A stretch of 64,000 nt of DNA, taken from positions 62,001 to 126,000 of the forward strand of contig CAIYSR010000043.1 of assembly GCA_903928895.1 (NCBI GenBank), read 5' to 3'. A model generated the notes under the pieces. The model made no database searches and had not been told where the DNA came from. It saw nothing but the letters and a program-made list of their open reading frames with translations. Position numbers and translations under genes: made by a program. Below are positions 10,968 to 19,125 of the stretch, piece after piece (position 1 is the stretch's first letter; each line of letters begins with the position of its first letter). Origin of the DNA: an uncultured Rhodospirillales bacterium. Lineage in GTDB: Bacteria > Pseudomonadota > Alphaproteobacteria > Acetobacterales > Acetobacteraceae.

Positions 10968-11378
10968 ATGAACGACGATTCGCACGACAGCGACATTCTT
11001 GCCCTCACGGCCCAGATTGTTTCGGCGCATGTTTCGAACAATTCAGTGACCGCCGAGTCGCTGCCCAACCTGATCCAGGAAATCCATCGCACCCTGGCGG
11101 CGATTTCCCACGGCGAGCCCGTGGTCGAGAAGCAGCAGCCGGCGGTTCCGGTCAAGAAATCGGTCTATGCCGACCATATTGTCTGCCTCGAGGACGGCAA
11201 GAAGCTGAAAATGCTGAAGCGTCATCTCAAGACGGCCTACAACATGACGCCTGAGCAGTATCGGGAGAAGTGGGGCCTCACGCCCGACTATCCGATGGTC
11301 GCACCCAACTACGCGAAACATCGTTCCACGCTGGCCAAGAAGATCGGTCTCGGCACCAAGGCCCGCACCAAGCGCTAA
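10968..11378 (+). CDS. mucR: MucR/Ros family transcriptional regulator
   Basis: Global DNA-binding regulator typical of Alphaproteobacteria, controlling exopolysaccharide, motility and surface functions. The 136-residue protein has the N-terminal oligomerisation region and the C-terminal Ros domain VCLEDGKKLKMLKRHLKTAY followed by NMTPEQYREKWGL. The Ros zinc finger is atypical: the second Cys is Asp and the distal His position is not His (RHLKTAYN). Zinc binding may therefore be lost, as reported for some rhizobial MucR homologues. The basic tail TKARTKR is usual. It is followed by a strong GC hairpin. Confidence 0.93.
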   Translation: MNDDSHDSDILALTAQIVSAHVSNNSVTAESLPNLIQEIHRTLAAISHGEPVVEKQQPAVPVKKSVYADHIVCLEDGKKLKMLKRHLKTAYNMTPEQYREKWGLTPDYPMVAPNYAKHRSTLAKKIGLGTKARTKR

Positions 11379-11381
11379 CGG

Positions 11382-11422
11382 CGGCACCGCGGGGGGGCAG
11401 CTTCCGGCGCCCCCCTGTGCCG
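11382..11422 (+). terminator. strong GC-rich hairpin after mucR
   Basis: Four bases past the mucR stop, the arms CGGCAC and GTGCCG enclose a second stem of six G against six C around a short loop. There is no U-tract, so it may act as a pause/RNA-end barrier rather than a classical intrinsic terminator. Confidence 0.55.
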
Positions 11423-11453
11423 CGAGGCGGAGCGTGGTATAGGGCTGGTCTTA

Positions 11454-11885
11454 ATGGTCAGCCGCATCGAACGCCTGTGCATTGAACGTGGACTGAAGAT
11501 GACGGGGCAACGCCGTGTCATTGCGCGGGTGCTGTCCGAGTCCGGCGACCATCCCGATGTCGAGGAACTCTACCGTCGCGCCGCCGATCTCGACCGCAAC
11601 ATCTCCATCGCCACGGTCTACCGCACCGTCCGCCTGCTCGAGGAGAAGGGGATTCTCGAACGGCGGGACTTCGGCGGCGGCCGCGCACGCTACGAGCCGA
11701 CCGAGCACGGGCATCATCATCATATCATCGATGTCGAGTCCGGTAAGGTGATAGAGTTCGAAGACGCGGAGCACGAACGCGTTCTCCACGCCATCGCAGG
11801 CCGCCTCGGCTTCGACCTCGTGTCCCACCGCCTCGAACTTTTCGGCCGCCGCCGCCCGCGCGGCCAGGACAAGGTTGACGAATGA
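11454..11885 (+). CDS. fur: Fur family metalloregulator
   Basis: Metal-responsive repressor (143 residues). The winged-helix domain contains GLKMTGQRRVIARVLSESGD and the recognition segment ISIATVYRTVRLLEEKG. The dimerisation/metal domain has HGHHHHIIDVESGKVIEFED. The CxxC structural zinc motifs of many Fur proteins are absent, as is normal for the alphaproteobacterial Fur/Mur branch. It may therefore sense iron or manganese. It overlaps the downstream OlsB-like gene by four bases (ATGA), a linkage seen in other Alphaproteobacteria. Confidence 0.93.
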   Translation: MVSRIERLCIERGLKMTGQRRVIARVLSESGDHPDVEELYRRAADLDRNISIATVYRTVRLLEEKGILERRDFGGGRARYEPTEHGHHHHIIDVESGKVIEFEDAEHERVLHAIAGRLGFDLVSHRLELFGRRRPRGQDKVDE

Positions 11886-12697
11886 GCACGACCCTCCAGG
11901 CTGACGGTCATTTCGACGAGCTTCGCGCGGGGTCCCTGGGCGTTCGCCTGGCCCGCGACGCGGCCGAGATCGATGCCGCCCAGTCGCTGCGCTATGACGT
12001 CTTCTACGAAGAGATGGGGGCCGTCCCGGACGCCGCCGCCCGCACCAGCCGCCGCGATGTCGACCGGTTCGACGCGGTGGCCGACCACCTGATCGTGCTC
12101 GACCATGGCGATGGCAGCGGGAGGCCGCGTGTGGTGGCGACCTACCGGATGATCGACAAGCCCGCCGCAGCGCGGATCGGCCACTTCTACTCTGCCGACG
12201 AATACGACATCGGCCCGCTGCTCGCCTTCCCCGGCAATGTGCTGGAGGTCGGCCGCTCCTGCGTGCATCCGGAATATCGCGGCCGCCAGGCGATGCAATT
12301 GCTGTGGCGTGGCATCGCCGCCTATGTCGCGCGCCGCCAGATCGATGTGCTGTTCGGCTGCGCCAGCCTCCATGGCATCGATCCTGACCGGATCGCAGCG
12401 GAGTTGACCTATCTGCACACCCACCATCTCGCGCCTGCTGAGCTGCGCCCCCGCGCGATTGCATCCCGCTTCGTCGAGATGCGGCGAATCGATCCGGCCA
12501 CGCTCGATCCGCGCCGCGTGCTGGTCCGACTGCCGCCGCTGATCAAGGGCTATCTCCGCCTCGGCGGCTGGGTTGGCGACGGCGCGGTGATCGACGCCCA
12601 GTTCAACACCACCGACGTCGCCATCGTCGTGCGCACGGACCAGGTGACCGAGCGCTATTTGCGCCACTACGAACGCGGCAACGCGGCGGAAGACTAG
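11882..12697 (+). CDS. OlsB-like GNAT N-acyltransferase (ornithine lipid synthesis)
   Basis: Protein of 271 residues resembling L-ornithine N-alpha-acyltransferase OlsB, which moves a 3-hydroxyacyl group from ACP to ornithine to make lyso-ornithine lipid. Visible family features are AQSLRYDVFYEEMGA near the N-terminus, the acyltransferase core LEVGRSCVHPEYRGRQAMQL and the segment LFGCASLHGIDP. It is translationally coupled to fur, suggesting that lipid remodelling responds to metal or phosphate status. The second enzyme, OlsA, is not nearby. Confidence 0.82.
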   Translation: MSTTLQADGHFDELRAGSLGVRLARDAAEIDAAQSLRYDVFYEEMGAVPDAAARTSRRDVDRFDAVADHLIVLDHGDGSGRPRVVATYRMIDKPAAARIGHFYSADEYDIGPLLAFPGNVLEVGRSCVHPEYRGRQAMQLLWRGIAAYVARRQIDVLFGCASLHGIDPDRIAAELTYLHTHHLAPAELRPRAIASRFVEMRRIDPATLDPRRVLVRLPPLIKGYLRLGGWVGDGAVIDAQFNTTDVAIVVRTDQVTERYLRHYERGNAAED

Positions 12698-12703
12698 CCG
12701 GCG

Positions 12704-13681
12704 ATGTCACGCCCTCCGGCGTCCCGCTTCAACGTCATCATGACCTCGCCGCGGCTGGCCGCCCCCGCCGTGGCGGTGCTGGAGGCCGCGGGCTGCGCGA
12801 TCCACTACATGGACCCCTACCCTTCCGCCGACGCCGTGACCGCCCTGTGCGGCAAGATCCAGGCCGATGCCATCCTTAGCCGGCAAGGCCCGGTCAACGC
12901 CGCCTGCATGGATGCATCGAAAAACCTCCGCATCGTCGCCCGCCACGGCGTCGGCGTCGACGATGTCGACATCCAAGCCGCCATCGCACGCGGCATCTTG
13001 GTCACGCGGGCGCCCGGCTCAAACACCCAGGCGGTGGCTGAGCACACCATGGCGCTGCTGCTGGCTCTGGCGAAGGAGCTGCGTCCGCTCGCCACCGCCA
13101 TCGGCGGGGGCGCCTGGCGCGGGGCGGCGACCAAGGTGCGCGACATCGCCGGCATGCGGCTCGGACTGCTCGGCTATGGTCCGATCGCCCGCGCGGTGGT
13201 GCCGCTGGCCACCGCCTTCGGCATGACCGTCAGCGCCTTCGACCCGCGCAAGCCCGATCTCGCGTTCGGCAAGGTTCACCGCTACGCCACGCTGCGCGAG
13301 CTTTGCACCAATGTCGACGTCCTCTCGGTCCATTGCCCCTTGACCCCGGAGACCCGCCATCTGGTGGACGCCGCCGCGCTCGCGGCGCTGCCCACCGGTG
13401 CCTATGTCCTCAATACCGCGCGCGGCGGCATCATCGACGAGGACGCGCTGGCAGCAGCGCTTGACCGCGGCCACATCGCCGGCGCCGGGCTCGACGTATT
13501 CGAGGACGAACCGCCGCCGGCCTCGCATCCGCTGCGCAACCATCCGCGCGTGCTGCCCACCCCCCATGTCGCCGGTGTCACCGATGGCTCGCTGGTCAAC
13601 ATGGGCGTCATGGCCGCAGAATGCATCGCAGCCCGACTCACCGGCGCCGTAGTCCCGGCTCACCGAATTGTGTCCGCCTGA
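12704..13681 (+). CDS. D-isomer-specific 2-hydroxyacid dehydrogenase
   Basis: NAD-dependent oxidoreductase (325 residues) of the phosphoglycerate-dehydrogenase superfamily. The nucleotide fold has GMRLGLLGYGPIARAVVPLA. The catalytic Arg is in NTARGGIIDE, the Glu in FEDEPPP, and the His in TPHVAGVTDGS. It lacks the C-terminal ACT domain of long SerA proteins, so it may act on glyoxylate, hydroxypyruvate or another 2-keto acid. It follows the OlsB-like gene by six bases and probably shares its transcript. Confidence 0.88.
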   Translation: MSRPPASRFNVIMTSPRLAAPAVAVLEAAGCAIHYMDPYPSADAVTALCGKIQADAILSRQGPVNAACMDASKNLRIVARHGVGVDDVDIQAAIARGILVTRAPGSNTQAVAEHTMALLLALAKELRPLATAIGGGAWRGAATKVRDIAGMRLGLLGYGPIARAVVPLATAFGMTVSAFDPRKPDLAFGKVHRYATLRELCTNVDVLSVHCPLTPETRHLVDAAALAALPTGAYVLNTARGGIIDEDALAAALDRGHIAGAGLDVFEDEPPPASHPLRNHPRVLPTPHVAGVTDGSLVNMGVMAAECIAARLTGAVVPAHRIVSA

Positions 13682-13814
13682 GCGTTCCGGACGTCGGCAG
13701 AGCCCCTTAAATTAGGCCTGGATTTCGTTAACATCAATGCGATTGCAGCAGCACCCAGACTTCGGGGAAGTCTGCGGCGGCCATACTATTTTTTATTTCC
13801 AATTGGAGACAATT

Positions 13815-14510
13815 ATGACAATCCTGAGGACAGCCGTCTTCGTCATGGTATTCGCCATGACGCTGGTCACCGTCGGCGGCAGCGCCAGCGCCGCACCTGC
13901 CGATTGCAGCAACGTCGGCACGCCGCTCACCACCTGCCAGCCCCCCGCCATCGGGATCGGCGGCCTGCGCAGCCGCGGCGATACCCAGGTCTTCGGCGGG
14001 CTGCGTTGGAATTTCGGCGACAGCGTGCCCGAACTCCAAATCGGCGTGCGCTACACCCAGACCCAGACCAACAGCGTCGTATATGGCGCCAAGCTCGACC
14101 TCACCACCCAGTTGGCGATGCAGCCCGACCAGTTCAAACCGATCCTGCGGCTGATGGCCCTCGGCGGCGATCGCGACGTCCAGGGCGAGGCCGGCGTCGG
14201 CATCAAGGCCTTCGCATGGCAGCCGGTGTTTGCTGCCGGCGTGCAGGCGCCCTACACCAATATCGGCGTCAACTACATGCTCGGCGGCATCTGGCAGCCT
14301 TACGCCGGCTTCAACACGCTGGGCAGGGTGGTTGGCCCGCGCCGCGGCGCCGGCCCGCTGAGCTGCGGCTCGCCGTTGACCCTGACATCGGTCGCGGGCA
14401 GCACCATCCAGTATAACGGCGGGCCCGTGACCGTCGATCCCGCGACGATTGTGCGCGGCAGCACCTGCGCCAACCTGACCCCGCCCGCGCCTCCGCCCGG
14501 ACCAGTCTGA
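13815..14510 (+). CDS. putative exported outer-membrane-type protein
   Basis: Predicted exported protein of 231 residues with unknown function. The ATG at 13815 is preceded by TTGGAG seven bases upstream. An upstream in-frame ATG at 13737 would bury the signal peptide. Residues 1-26 form a signal peptide (basic start, hydrophobic core AVFVMVFAMTLVTV, cleavage near SASA-AP). The mature part is rich in alternating polar/hydrophobic stretches with Gly and aromatic ends, suggesting beta structure: VFGGLRWNFGDSVPELQIGV and VNYMLGGIWQPYAGF. Two Cys pairs may form disulfides. The C-terminus is a Pro-rich tail. I cannot assign a family. Confidence 0.7.
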   Translation: MTILRTAVFVMVFAMTLVTVGGSASAAPADCSNVGTPLTTCQPPAIGIGGLRSRGDTQVFGGLRWNFGDSVPELQIGVRYTQTQTNSVVYGAKLDLTTQLAMQPDQFKPILRLMALGGDRDVQGEAGVGIKAFAWQPVFAAGVQAPYTNIGVNYMLGGIWQPYAGFNTLGRVVGPRRGAGPLSCGSPLTLTSVAGSTIQYNGGPVTVDPATIVRGSTCANLTPPAPPPGPV

Positions 14511-14623
14511 TCGCGCTCGACTAGCCCCTCCGGGAGCCGGATGGCGCGACCGCAAGGTCCCGCCGTCCGGCCGCCGCCGCCCGCCGGCTTGCGCATCCCC
14601 CGCCGGCCCTGTAGCGCACCGCC

Positions 14624-16147
14624 ATGCGCAGTCGCCTCGCCCTTTTTGCCGCCCGCCGCCCCGGCCTTGCCGCCTTCGCTCTCGGCCTGCTTTCGGCCGC
14701 CGCTTTGCCGCCGCTCCATCTCATCCCGGTCCTCTTCGTCAGCCTCCCCGGCCTGCTCGCCCTGATTGGCGCCCGCGCGACCTGGCGTGGCGCGGCGATG
14801 ATGGGGATCTGGTTTGGCACTGGCCACCACATCGGCGGGCTCTACTGGATCACCGAGGCGATCCTGATCGAATCGACCGCCTTCTGGTGGCTGGTGCCCA
14901 CGGGGGTGCCGATGCTGGCGGCCTTCCTGGCCTTGTTCATCGCTGTGCCTTGCGCGCTCGCCCGCCTCGCCCCCGCGCCGGCCCGTCCGCTGGTGCTGGC
15001 CGGCAGCTGGGTTCTGGTTGATATTGGCCGGCAATTCGTGCTCTCCGGCTTCCCCTGGAACCCGCTCGGCAGCGTCTGGACCCTGCCGGGCGCCGCCGGC
15101 GACACGATGATCCAGCCCGCCGCCTGGATCAGCGTGCACGGCCTCACCTTGCTGACGCTGCTGCTCGCGCTGCTGCACCGGCGCGCCGCCGCCGCTGTGC
15201 TGGTGGCCTGGATCGCCTTCGGCCTGGTCCGCCTCGGCCCGTGTCCGGTGCCGCCGAGCCCCGTCACCATCGCGCTGATCCAGGGCAATATCGCGCAGGA
15301 GGGCAAATGGGAGCGGGCGCGGGCGATGCGCATCTTCGAGCACTACCTCGCCCTCACCCGCACCGCCCGCATGGCACAGCCCGGCGCCACGCTCGTGGCG
15401 CCCGGCGGCACACTGGTGGCGCCCGGCGGCACGCTGGTGCCGGTCTGGCCCGAGACCGCGGTGCCGTTCCTGGTGGATGCCGACGCCGACGCCCGCGCCG
15501 CCATCGCCGCGGCCGCCGGCGGGACGGCGATCGTCGGCGCCCTGCGTTTCGACGCTGCCCGGCGGCCTTATAACAGTCTCATGGCGGTGGACGGCCCTGG
15601 CCCGGTGGCCGCGACCTATGACAAGTGGCATCTCGTGCCGTTCGGCGAGTACCAGCCGGGCTGGTTCCCGCTGCCCATCGCCTTCGTCAGCGGCGATGGT
15701 TTCGGCCGCGGCACCGGCCCGCGAACCTGGCATCTGCCCGGCCTGCCCGCGGTCGGGCCGCTGATCTGCTACGAGTCGATCTTTCCCGGCCAGGTTGTGG
15801 CGGCCGACCGGCCGGACTGGCTCGTGACCGTGACCAACGATGCCTGGTTCGGCGACTCGGCGGGGCCGCGCCAGCATCTCGCCGCCGCCCGGCTGCGCGC
15901 GGTGGAGGAGGGCTTGCCGCTGATGCGCGCCGCCAACACCGGTATTTCCGCCGGCTTCGATCCCTATGGCCGCGAGATCGGCCGCATCGGCATGAACCGC
16001 GAAGGCATCCTGACGCTCGCCCTGCCAGGCAAACTGCCACCGACGCCGTTCGCCCGCCTGGGCCTGGCGCTTCCATTGCTGCTGACGGTCGCGACAATCG
16101 CGGCTGGCTTATTTATCGCTCGTCAACCCGGCCGTGCCTATAAATAG
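14624..16147 (+). CDS. lnt: apolipoprotein N-acyltransferase
   Basis: Inner-membrane enzyme that adds the third acyl chain to lipoproteins. The N-terminal half has about six hydrophobic segments with family motifs GLYWITEA and LSGFPWNPLGS. The periplasmic nitrilase-like domain carries the catalytic triad: Glu in VWPETAVPF, Lys in YDKWHLVPFGEYQPG and Cys in GPLICYESIFPG. VTNDAWFGDSAGP and ANTGISAGFDP follow, then a final membrane helix. The length (507) is normal. Directly before the catalytic Glu, a heptapeptide PGGTLVA-type unit is repeated three times (15380-15442), an insertion not expected in the family. The ATG at 14624 is chosen because the signal-like first helix begins there. Confidence 0.95.
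   Translation: MRSRLALFAARRPGLAAFALGLLSAAALPPLHLIPVLFVSLPGLLALIGARATWRGAAMMGIWFGTGHHIGGLYWITEAILIESTAFWWLVPTGVPMLAAFLALFIAVPCALARLAPAPARPLVLAGSWVLVDIGRQFVLSGFPWNPLGSVWTLPGAAGDTMIQPAAWISVHGLTLLTLLLALLHRRAAAAVLVAWIAFGLVRLGPCPVPPSPVTIALIQGNIAQEGKWERARAMRIFEHYLALTRTARMAQPGATLVAPGGTLVAPGGTLVPVWPETAVPFLVDADADARAAIAAAAGGTAIVGALRFDAARRPYNSLMAVDGPGPVAATYDKWHLVPFGEYQPGWFPLPIAFVSGDGFGRGTGPRTWHLPGLPAVGPLICYESIFPGQVVAADRPDWLVTVTNDAWFGDSAGPRQHLAAARLRAVEEGLPLMRAANTGISAGFDPYGREIGRIGMNREGILTLALPGKLPPTPFARLGLALPLLLTVATIAAGLFIARQPGRAYK
15380..15442 (+). repeat. three 21-base tandem repeats inside lnt
   Basis: Units at 15380-15400, 15401-15421 and 15422-15442 each encode P-G-(A/G)-T-L-V-(A/P). They are in frame and differ at only a few positions. 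They end one residue before the W-P-E catalytic segment of Lnt. Replication slippage would change the protein in steps of seven residues without breaking the frame. Confidence 0.9.
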
Positions 16148-16176
16148 AGACATTGCGACATTTTCCGTCAAATTCC

Positions 16177-16204
16177 TTGACGATCACAGGTTGTATCGTT
16201 TACT
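16177..16204 (+). promoter_or_regulatory. putative promoter for the XRE regulator gene
   Basis: The 136-base gap after lnt is AT-rich compared with its surroundings. TTGACG at 16177-16182 is followed after 16 bases by TTTACT at 16199-16204, a plausible -35/-10 pair. The start codon lies about 80 bases downstream. Confidence 0.4.
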
Positions 16205-16283
16205 TTTTCTTCAACTTTAACCGCCTTCGGGCCGATGTGACGCACCTGCGGACACGCCGGCCCGCCCCGCCGGAGCAGCGCAG

Positions 16284-16793
16284 ATGTCAGGCCAGACCGA
16301 AACCGGGCTCCCCCGCTTCGCCCCCGCCGGGCAGGAGCCGTTCGGCGAAAAGCACGAGCGCGAGCCCCGCGCCAGCCCGATCGATACCCATGTCGGCGCC
16401 CGCATCCGCCTGCGCCGCACCCTGCTCGGCATGTCGCAGGAGCGACTCGGCGAGGCGCTCGGGCTGACCTTCCAACAGGTGCAGAAATACGAGCGCGGCG
16501 TGAACCGGGTCGGCGCCTCGCGCCTGTTCGATCTTTCGCGCGTGCTCGACGTGCCGATCAGCTTCTTTTTCGACGACATGTCGGAGGCTTCGGCCCAGTC
16601 CGCCGCCCCCGGCCCACTCGCAGGCCGGCGCAGCCTCGGCTTCGCGGACCAGCAGGACGGGCTCGGCGACGAGATGCTGCACCGGCGCGAGACGCTGGAA
16701 CTGGTGCGCGCCTATTACCGCATCCTCGATCCCAACCAGCGCAAGACCGTCTTCGCGCTGATCAAGAGCATGGCCCCGGAGGGCAGCGAGTAG
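16284..16793 (+). CDS. XRE-family helix-turn-helix regulator
   Basis: DNA-binding protein of 169 residues. After a disordered 30-residue start comes the Cro/C1-type HTH: VGARIRLRRTLLGMSQERLG and TFQQVQKYERGVNRVGASRL, the most conserved part in its alphaproteobacterial relatives. The C-terminal half carries a short conserved helix, LVRAYYRILDPNQRKTVFAL. Proteins of this kind in other Alphaproteobacteria regulate stalk, cell-cycle or developmental genes. No target can be inferred here. It stands alone with its own upstream AT-rich region. Confidence 0.85.
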   Translation: MSGQTETGLPRFAPAGQEPFGEKHEREPRASPIDTHVGARIRLRRTLLGMSQERLGEALGLTFQQVQKYERGVNRVGASRLFDLSRVLDVPISFFFDDMSEASAQSAAPGPLAGRRSLGFADQQDGLGDEMLHRRETLELVRAYYRILDPNQRKTVFALIKSMAPEGSE

Positions 16794-16806
16794 CCCCCGG
16801 CAAGGC

Positions 16807-17451
16807 TCACGGATCGCCGCCAAGGCGCGACAGCCGCACCACCCGCTCCGGCCGGTCCTCCAACTCGTGGCTGGTCGGAACGGTGAATTCAGCGAACACG
16901 GCGAGTCCCTCGCGCGGCAGATAGGCGCGACCCGGATCGGCGATCCAGACCTCGGCCGAAACAGCCATGCGCCGAAGCCACGGCAGGATATGGCCCGTCA
17001 TCGGCGCCTCGTAGCAGACATCGCCGCACAGGATCAGGTCCCACCGGCAGTCCGCTCCCACCACATCGGCGCAGTGCGCTTCGATCGTCACGCTGTTCAG
17101 TGCGGCATTGAGATGGATCGCGGCGATCGCGAGCGGGTCGATCTCCGCCGCCTCCACCCGTGCCGCCCCCAGCCTGGCCGCCGCGATCGCCGCCAACCCG
17201 CATCCCGAGGCAAAGTCCAGCACCCGCCGGCCGCGCGCGATCGAGGGATGATCCAGCAGATGCCGCGCCATGGCGATGCTGCCGGGCCAGGCAAAGGCCC
17301 AGAACGGCGGCTCGGTCCCGGTCTCGTGCAGCCAGGCCTCGGTCGCCTGCCAGATCGGCGTGATCTCGCTCGCCAGCCACAGCGGAATCTCCGGCACCAG
17401 GGCCGCGTGCGACAGCACGGTGTTGGCACGCACGAAGGCCTCCGGTGCCAT
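16807..17451 (-). CDS. class I SAM-dependent methyltransferase (ETFB-lysine/PrmA-like)
   Basis: Methyltransferase of 214 residues. The SAM-binding motif I is VLDFASGCGLAAIAAARLGA, followed by the acidic residue in VEAAEIDPLAIAAI and the post-I motif WDLILCGDVCYE. The N-terminal PPFWAFAWPGSIAMARHLLD is typical of the protein-lysine methyltransferase group that includes ETFB-lysine and ribosomal L11 enzymes. I place the start at the ATG at 17451, which overlaps the ubiA stop (ATGA). A longer frame upstream lies inside ubiA. The substrate is inferred only by similarity. Confidence 0.85.
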   Translation of the reverse strand: MAPEAFVRANTVLSHAALVPEIPLWLASEITPIWQATEAWLHETGTEPPFWAFAWPGSIAMARHLLDHPSIARGRRVLDFASGCGLAAIAAARLGAARVEAAEIDPLAIAAIHLNAALNSVTIEAHCADVVGADCRWDLILCGDVCYEAPMTGHILPWLRRMAVSAEVWIADPGRAYLPREGLAVFAEFTVPTSHELEDRPERVVRLSRLGGDP

Positions 17452-18350
17452 CACAGGCGCCCCAGCACCAGGGCGAGCGCGATGGCGAAACCGACCTCGC
17501 GGTTGGAGCGGAACAACGCGAGACAAAGTGCGGGATCATGGATATCGAGCCGCCGGACCTGCCGCGCCAGCAACCATGCCGGCAGCAGCATCGCGACGAA
17601 GAACCACACGGACAATCCGACCCACCACCCCGCCAGTGCCAGCAACGCCAGCGTCGCACCATAGCACGCCAGCAGGAACGGACCGGTCCGCTCCGCGAAC
17701 AGCCGCGCCGTCGAGCGCACGCCCACCAGCGCGTCGTCCTCGCGATCCTGATGGGCGTAGATCGTATCGTAGCCGAGAATCCAGAAGATCGCCGCCGCGT
17801 AGAGCAGCAGCGCGGCGGGATCGATCCGCCCCGCAGCTGCGGCGTAGCCCATTGGCGCGCCCCAGCCGAAGGTGAAGCCGAGCATGAGCTGCGGCCACCA
17901 GGTCACCCGCTTGGCCAAGGGATATGTCACCACCAGCGCCAGCGAGCCGACCCCGAGTGCGATCGCCAGCGGATCGAGCTGGACAAGGATCCCGAAACTG
18001 AGCGCCAGCAGCCCGGCCAGGAACAACCCCGCCTGGCGCATCCTGAGCGCGCCCGAGGCCAGCGGCCGCGCCGCAGTGCGGCTGACCCGGCGGTCCATCT
18101 CGCGGTCCCACATGTCGTTCACCACGCAGCCGGCCGCGCGCATCAAGAACGAGCCGGCGAGAAACAGCGCCACCAGCCAGGCCCCGCGCGCTATTCCCCC
18201 CGCACCCAGCGCGATCGCCCACAGCCCGGGCAGGAACAGCAGCCACCCCCCGATCGGACGATCCAGCCGCGCCAGATGCACGTAGGGCACCCAGCCGGCA
18301 GGCAGACGCGCGACCCAGCCGGAGCTGAGGATATCGGTATGTGGCGGCAT
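17451..18350 (-). CDS. ubiA: 4-hydroxybenzoate polyprenyltransferase
   Basis: Inner-membrane enzyme that attaches the isoprenoid tail to 4-hydroxybenzoate in ubiquinone synthesis. The first Asp-rich motif is NDMWDREMDRRVSRTAARPL and the second is YAHQDREDDALVGVRSTARL; both bind the Mg-diphosphate. About eight hydrophobic segments surround them. The start RLDRPIGGWLLFLPGLWAIA is also characteristic. The ATG at 18350 gives 299 residues. Only 22 bases separate it from the divergent rsmE, so the promoters must overlap the coding ends. The downstream methyltransferase is translationally coupled. Confidence 0.94.
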   Translation of the reverse strand: MPPHTDILSSGWVARLPAGWVPYVHLARLDRPIGGWLLFLPGLWAIALGAGGIARGAWLVALFLAGSFLMRAAGCVVNDMWDREMDRRVSRTAARPLASGALRMRQAGLFLAGLLALSFGILVQLDPLAIALGVGSLALVVTYPLAKRVTWWPQLMLGFTFGWGAPMGYAAAAGRIDPAALLLYAAAIFWILGYDTIYAHQDREDDALVGVRSTARLFAERTGPFLLACYGATLALLALAGWWVGLSVWFFVAMLLPAWLLARQVRRLDIHDPALCLALFRSNREVGFAIALALVLGRL

Positions 18351-18372
18351 GGGTGCTACTCTGCCCTTCAGC

Positions 18373-19080
18373 ATGACCCCGTCAATCCGCCTTCACGTCA
18401 CCGCCGCCCTGTCGGAAGGCGCCGAAGTCCCGGCCACGCCGGGCCAGGCCCATTATCTCGGTGCCGTCATGCGCCGCGACGCCGGCGATACCGTGCTCCT
18501 GTTCAACGGCCGCGACGGCGAATGGCGTGCCCACATCGGCGCCTTGCGCAAGGACAGGGGCCACTTCGTCGTCGAGGCGCAGACCCGCACGCAGGCGCCG
18601 GAGCCCGACCTCTGGCTGGTTTTCGCTTTGCTCAAGCGCGACGCCACCGACCTCGTGGTGGAAAAGGCGACCGAACTTGGCGCCAGCCGCATCGTCCCGG
18701 TTTTCACCGAACGCACCAACGCCGGCCGGGTCAACGGCGAGCGCCTCACCGCCATCGCTGCCGAAGCGGCCGAGCAATGCGAACGGCTCGGCGTCCCCAC
18801 CATCGCCGAGCCCCAGCGCCTTGCCACTTTGCTGCAATCCTGGCCCGCCGAACGCCGTCTGGTGGTGGCGGCGGAACGGGCCGATGCGCCGCCGATCTGT
18901 CCGGGCAGCGGCCCCGACGCCCTCCTGATCGGCCCCGAGGGCGGTTTCACACCTCTGGAGCTTGACCTTCTGTGCCGGCATCCCTTTGTAAGGCAAGCTT
19001 CCCTCGGCCCGCGAATCCTGCGCGCCGAAACGGCTGCCATCGTCGGGCTGGCCCTTCTGCAAGCGGGCCGGGACGGCTAA
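18373..19080 (+). CDS. rsmE: 16S rRNA m3U1498 methyltransferase
   Basis: SPOUT-class enzyme that methylates N3 of U1498 in 16S rRNA. The protein has 235 residues. The N-terminal PUA-like part contains HYLGAVMRRDAGDTVLLFNG. The knot region has LIGPEGGFTPLELDLL and LGPRILRAETAAIVGLALLQ, both diagnostic of RsmE. LLKRDATDLVVEKATELGA is another conserved segment. I use the ATG at 18373 (MTPSIRLHV); an upstream in-frame ATG would run into the ubiA leader. It is followed by gshA after 45 bases. Confidence 0.95.
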   Translation: MTPSIRLHVTAALSEGAEVPATPGQAHYLGAVMRRDAGDTVLLFNGRDGEWRAHIGALRKDRGHFVVEAQTRTQAPEPDLWLVFALLKRDATDLVVEKATELGASRIVPVFTERTNAGRVNGERLTAIAAEAAEQCERLGVPTIAEPQRLATLLQSWPAERRLVVAAERADAPPICPGSGPDALLIGPEGGFTPLELDLLCRHPFVRQASLGPRILRAETAAIVGLALLQAGRDG

Positions 19081-19125
19081 GACTGCTCAAAACCGCGCCG
19101 CCCGCGCCTGAAGGAACGTTCCACG

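Noticed and set aside
14300-15877. Minus-strand open frame of about 525 codons opposite lnt
   Set aside because: Low-complexity composition and complete overlap with Lnt, whose catalytic residues are all present.
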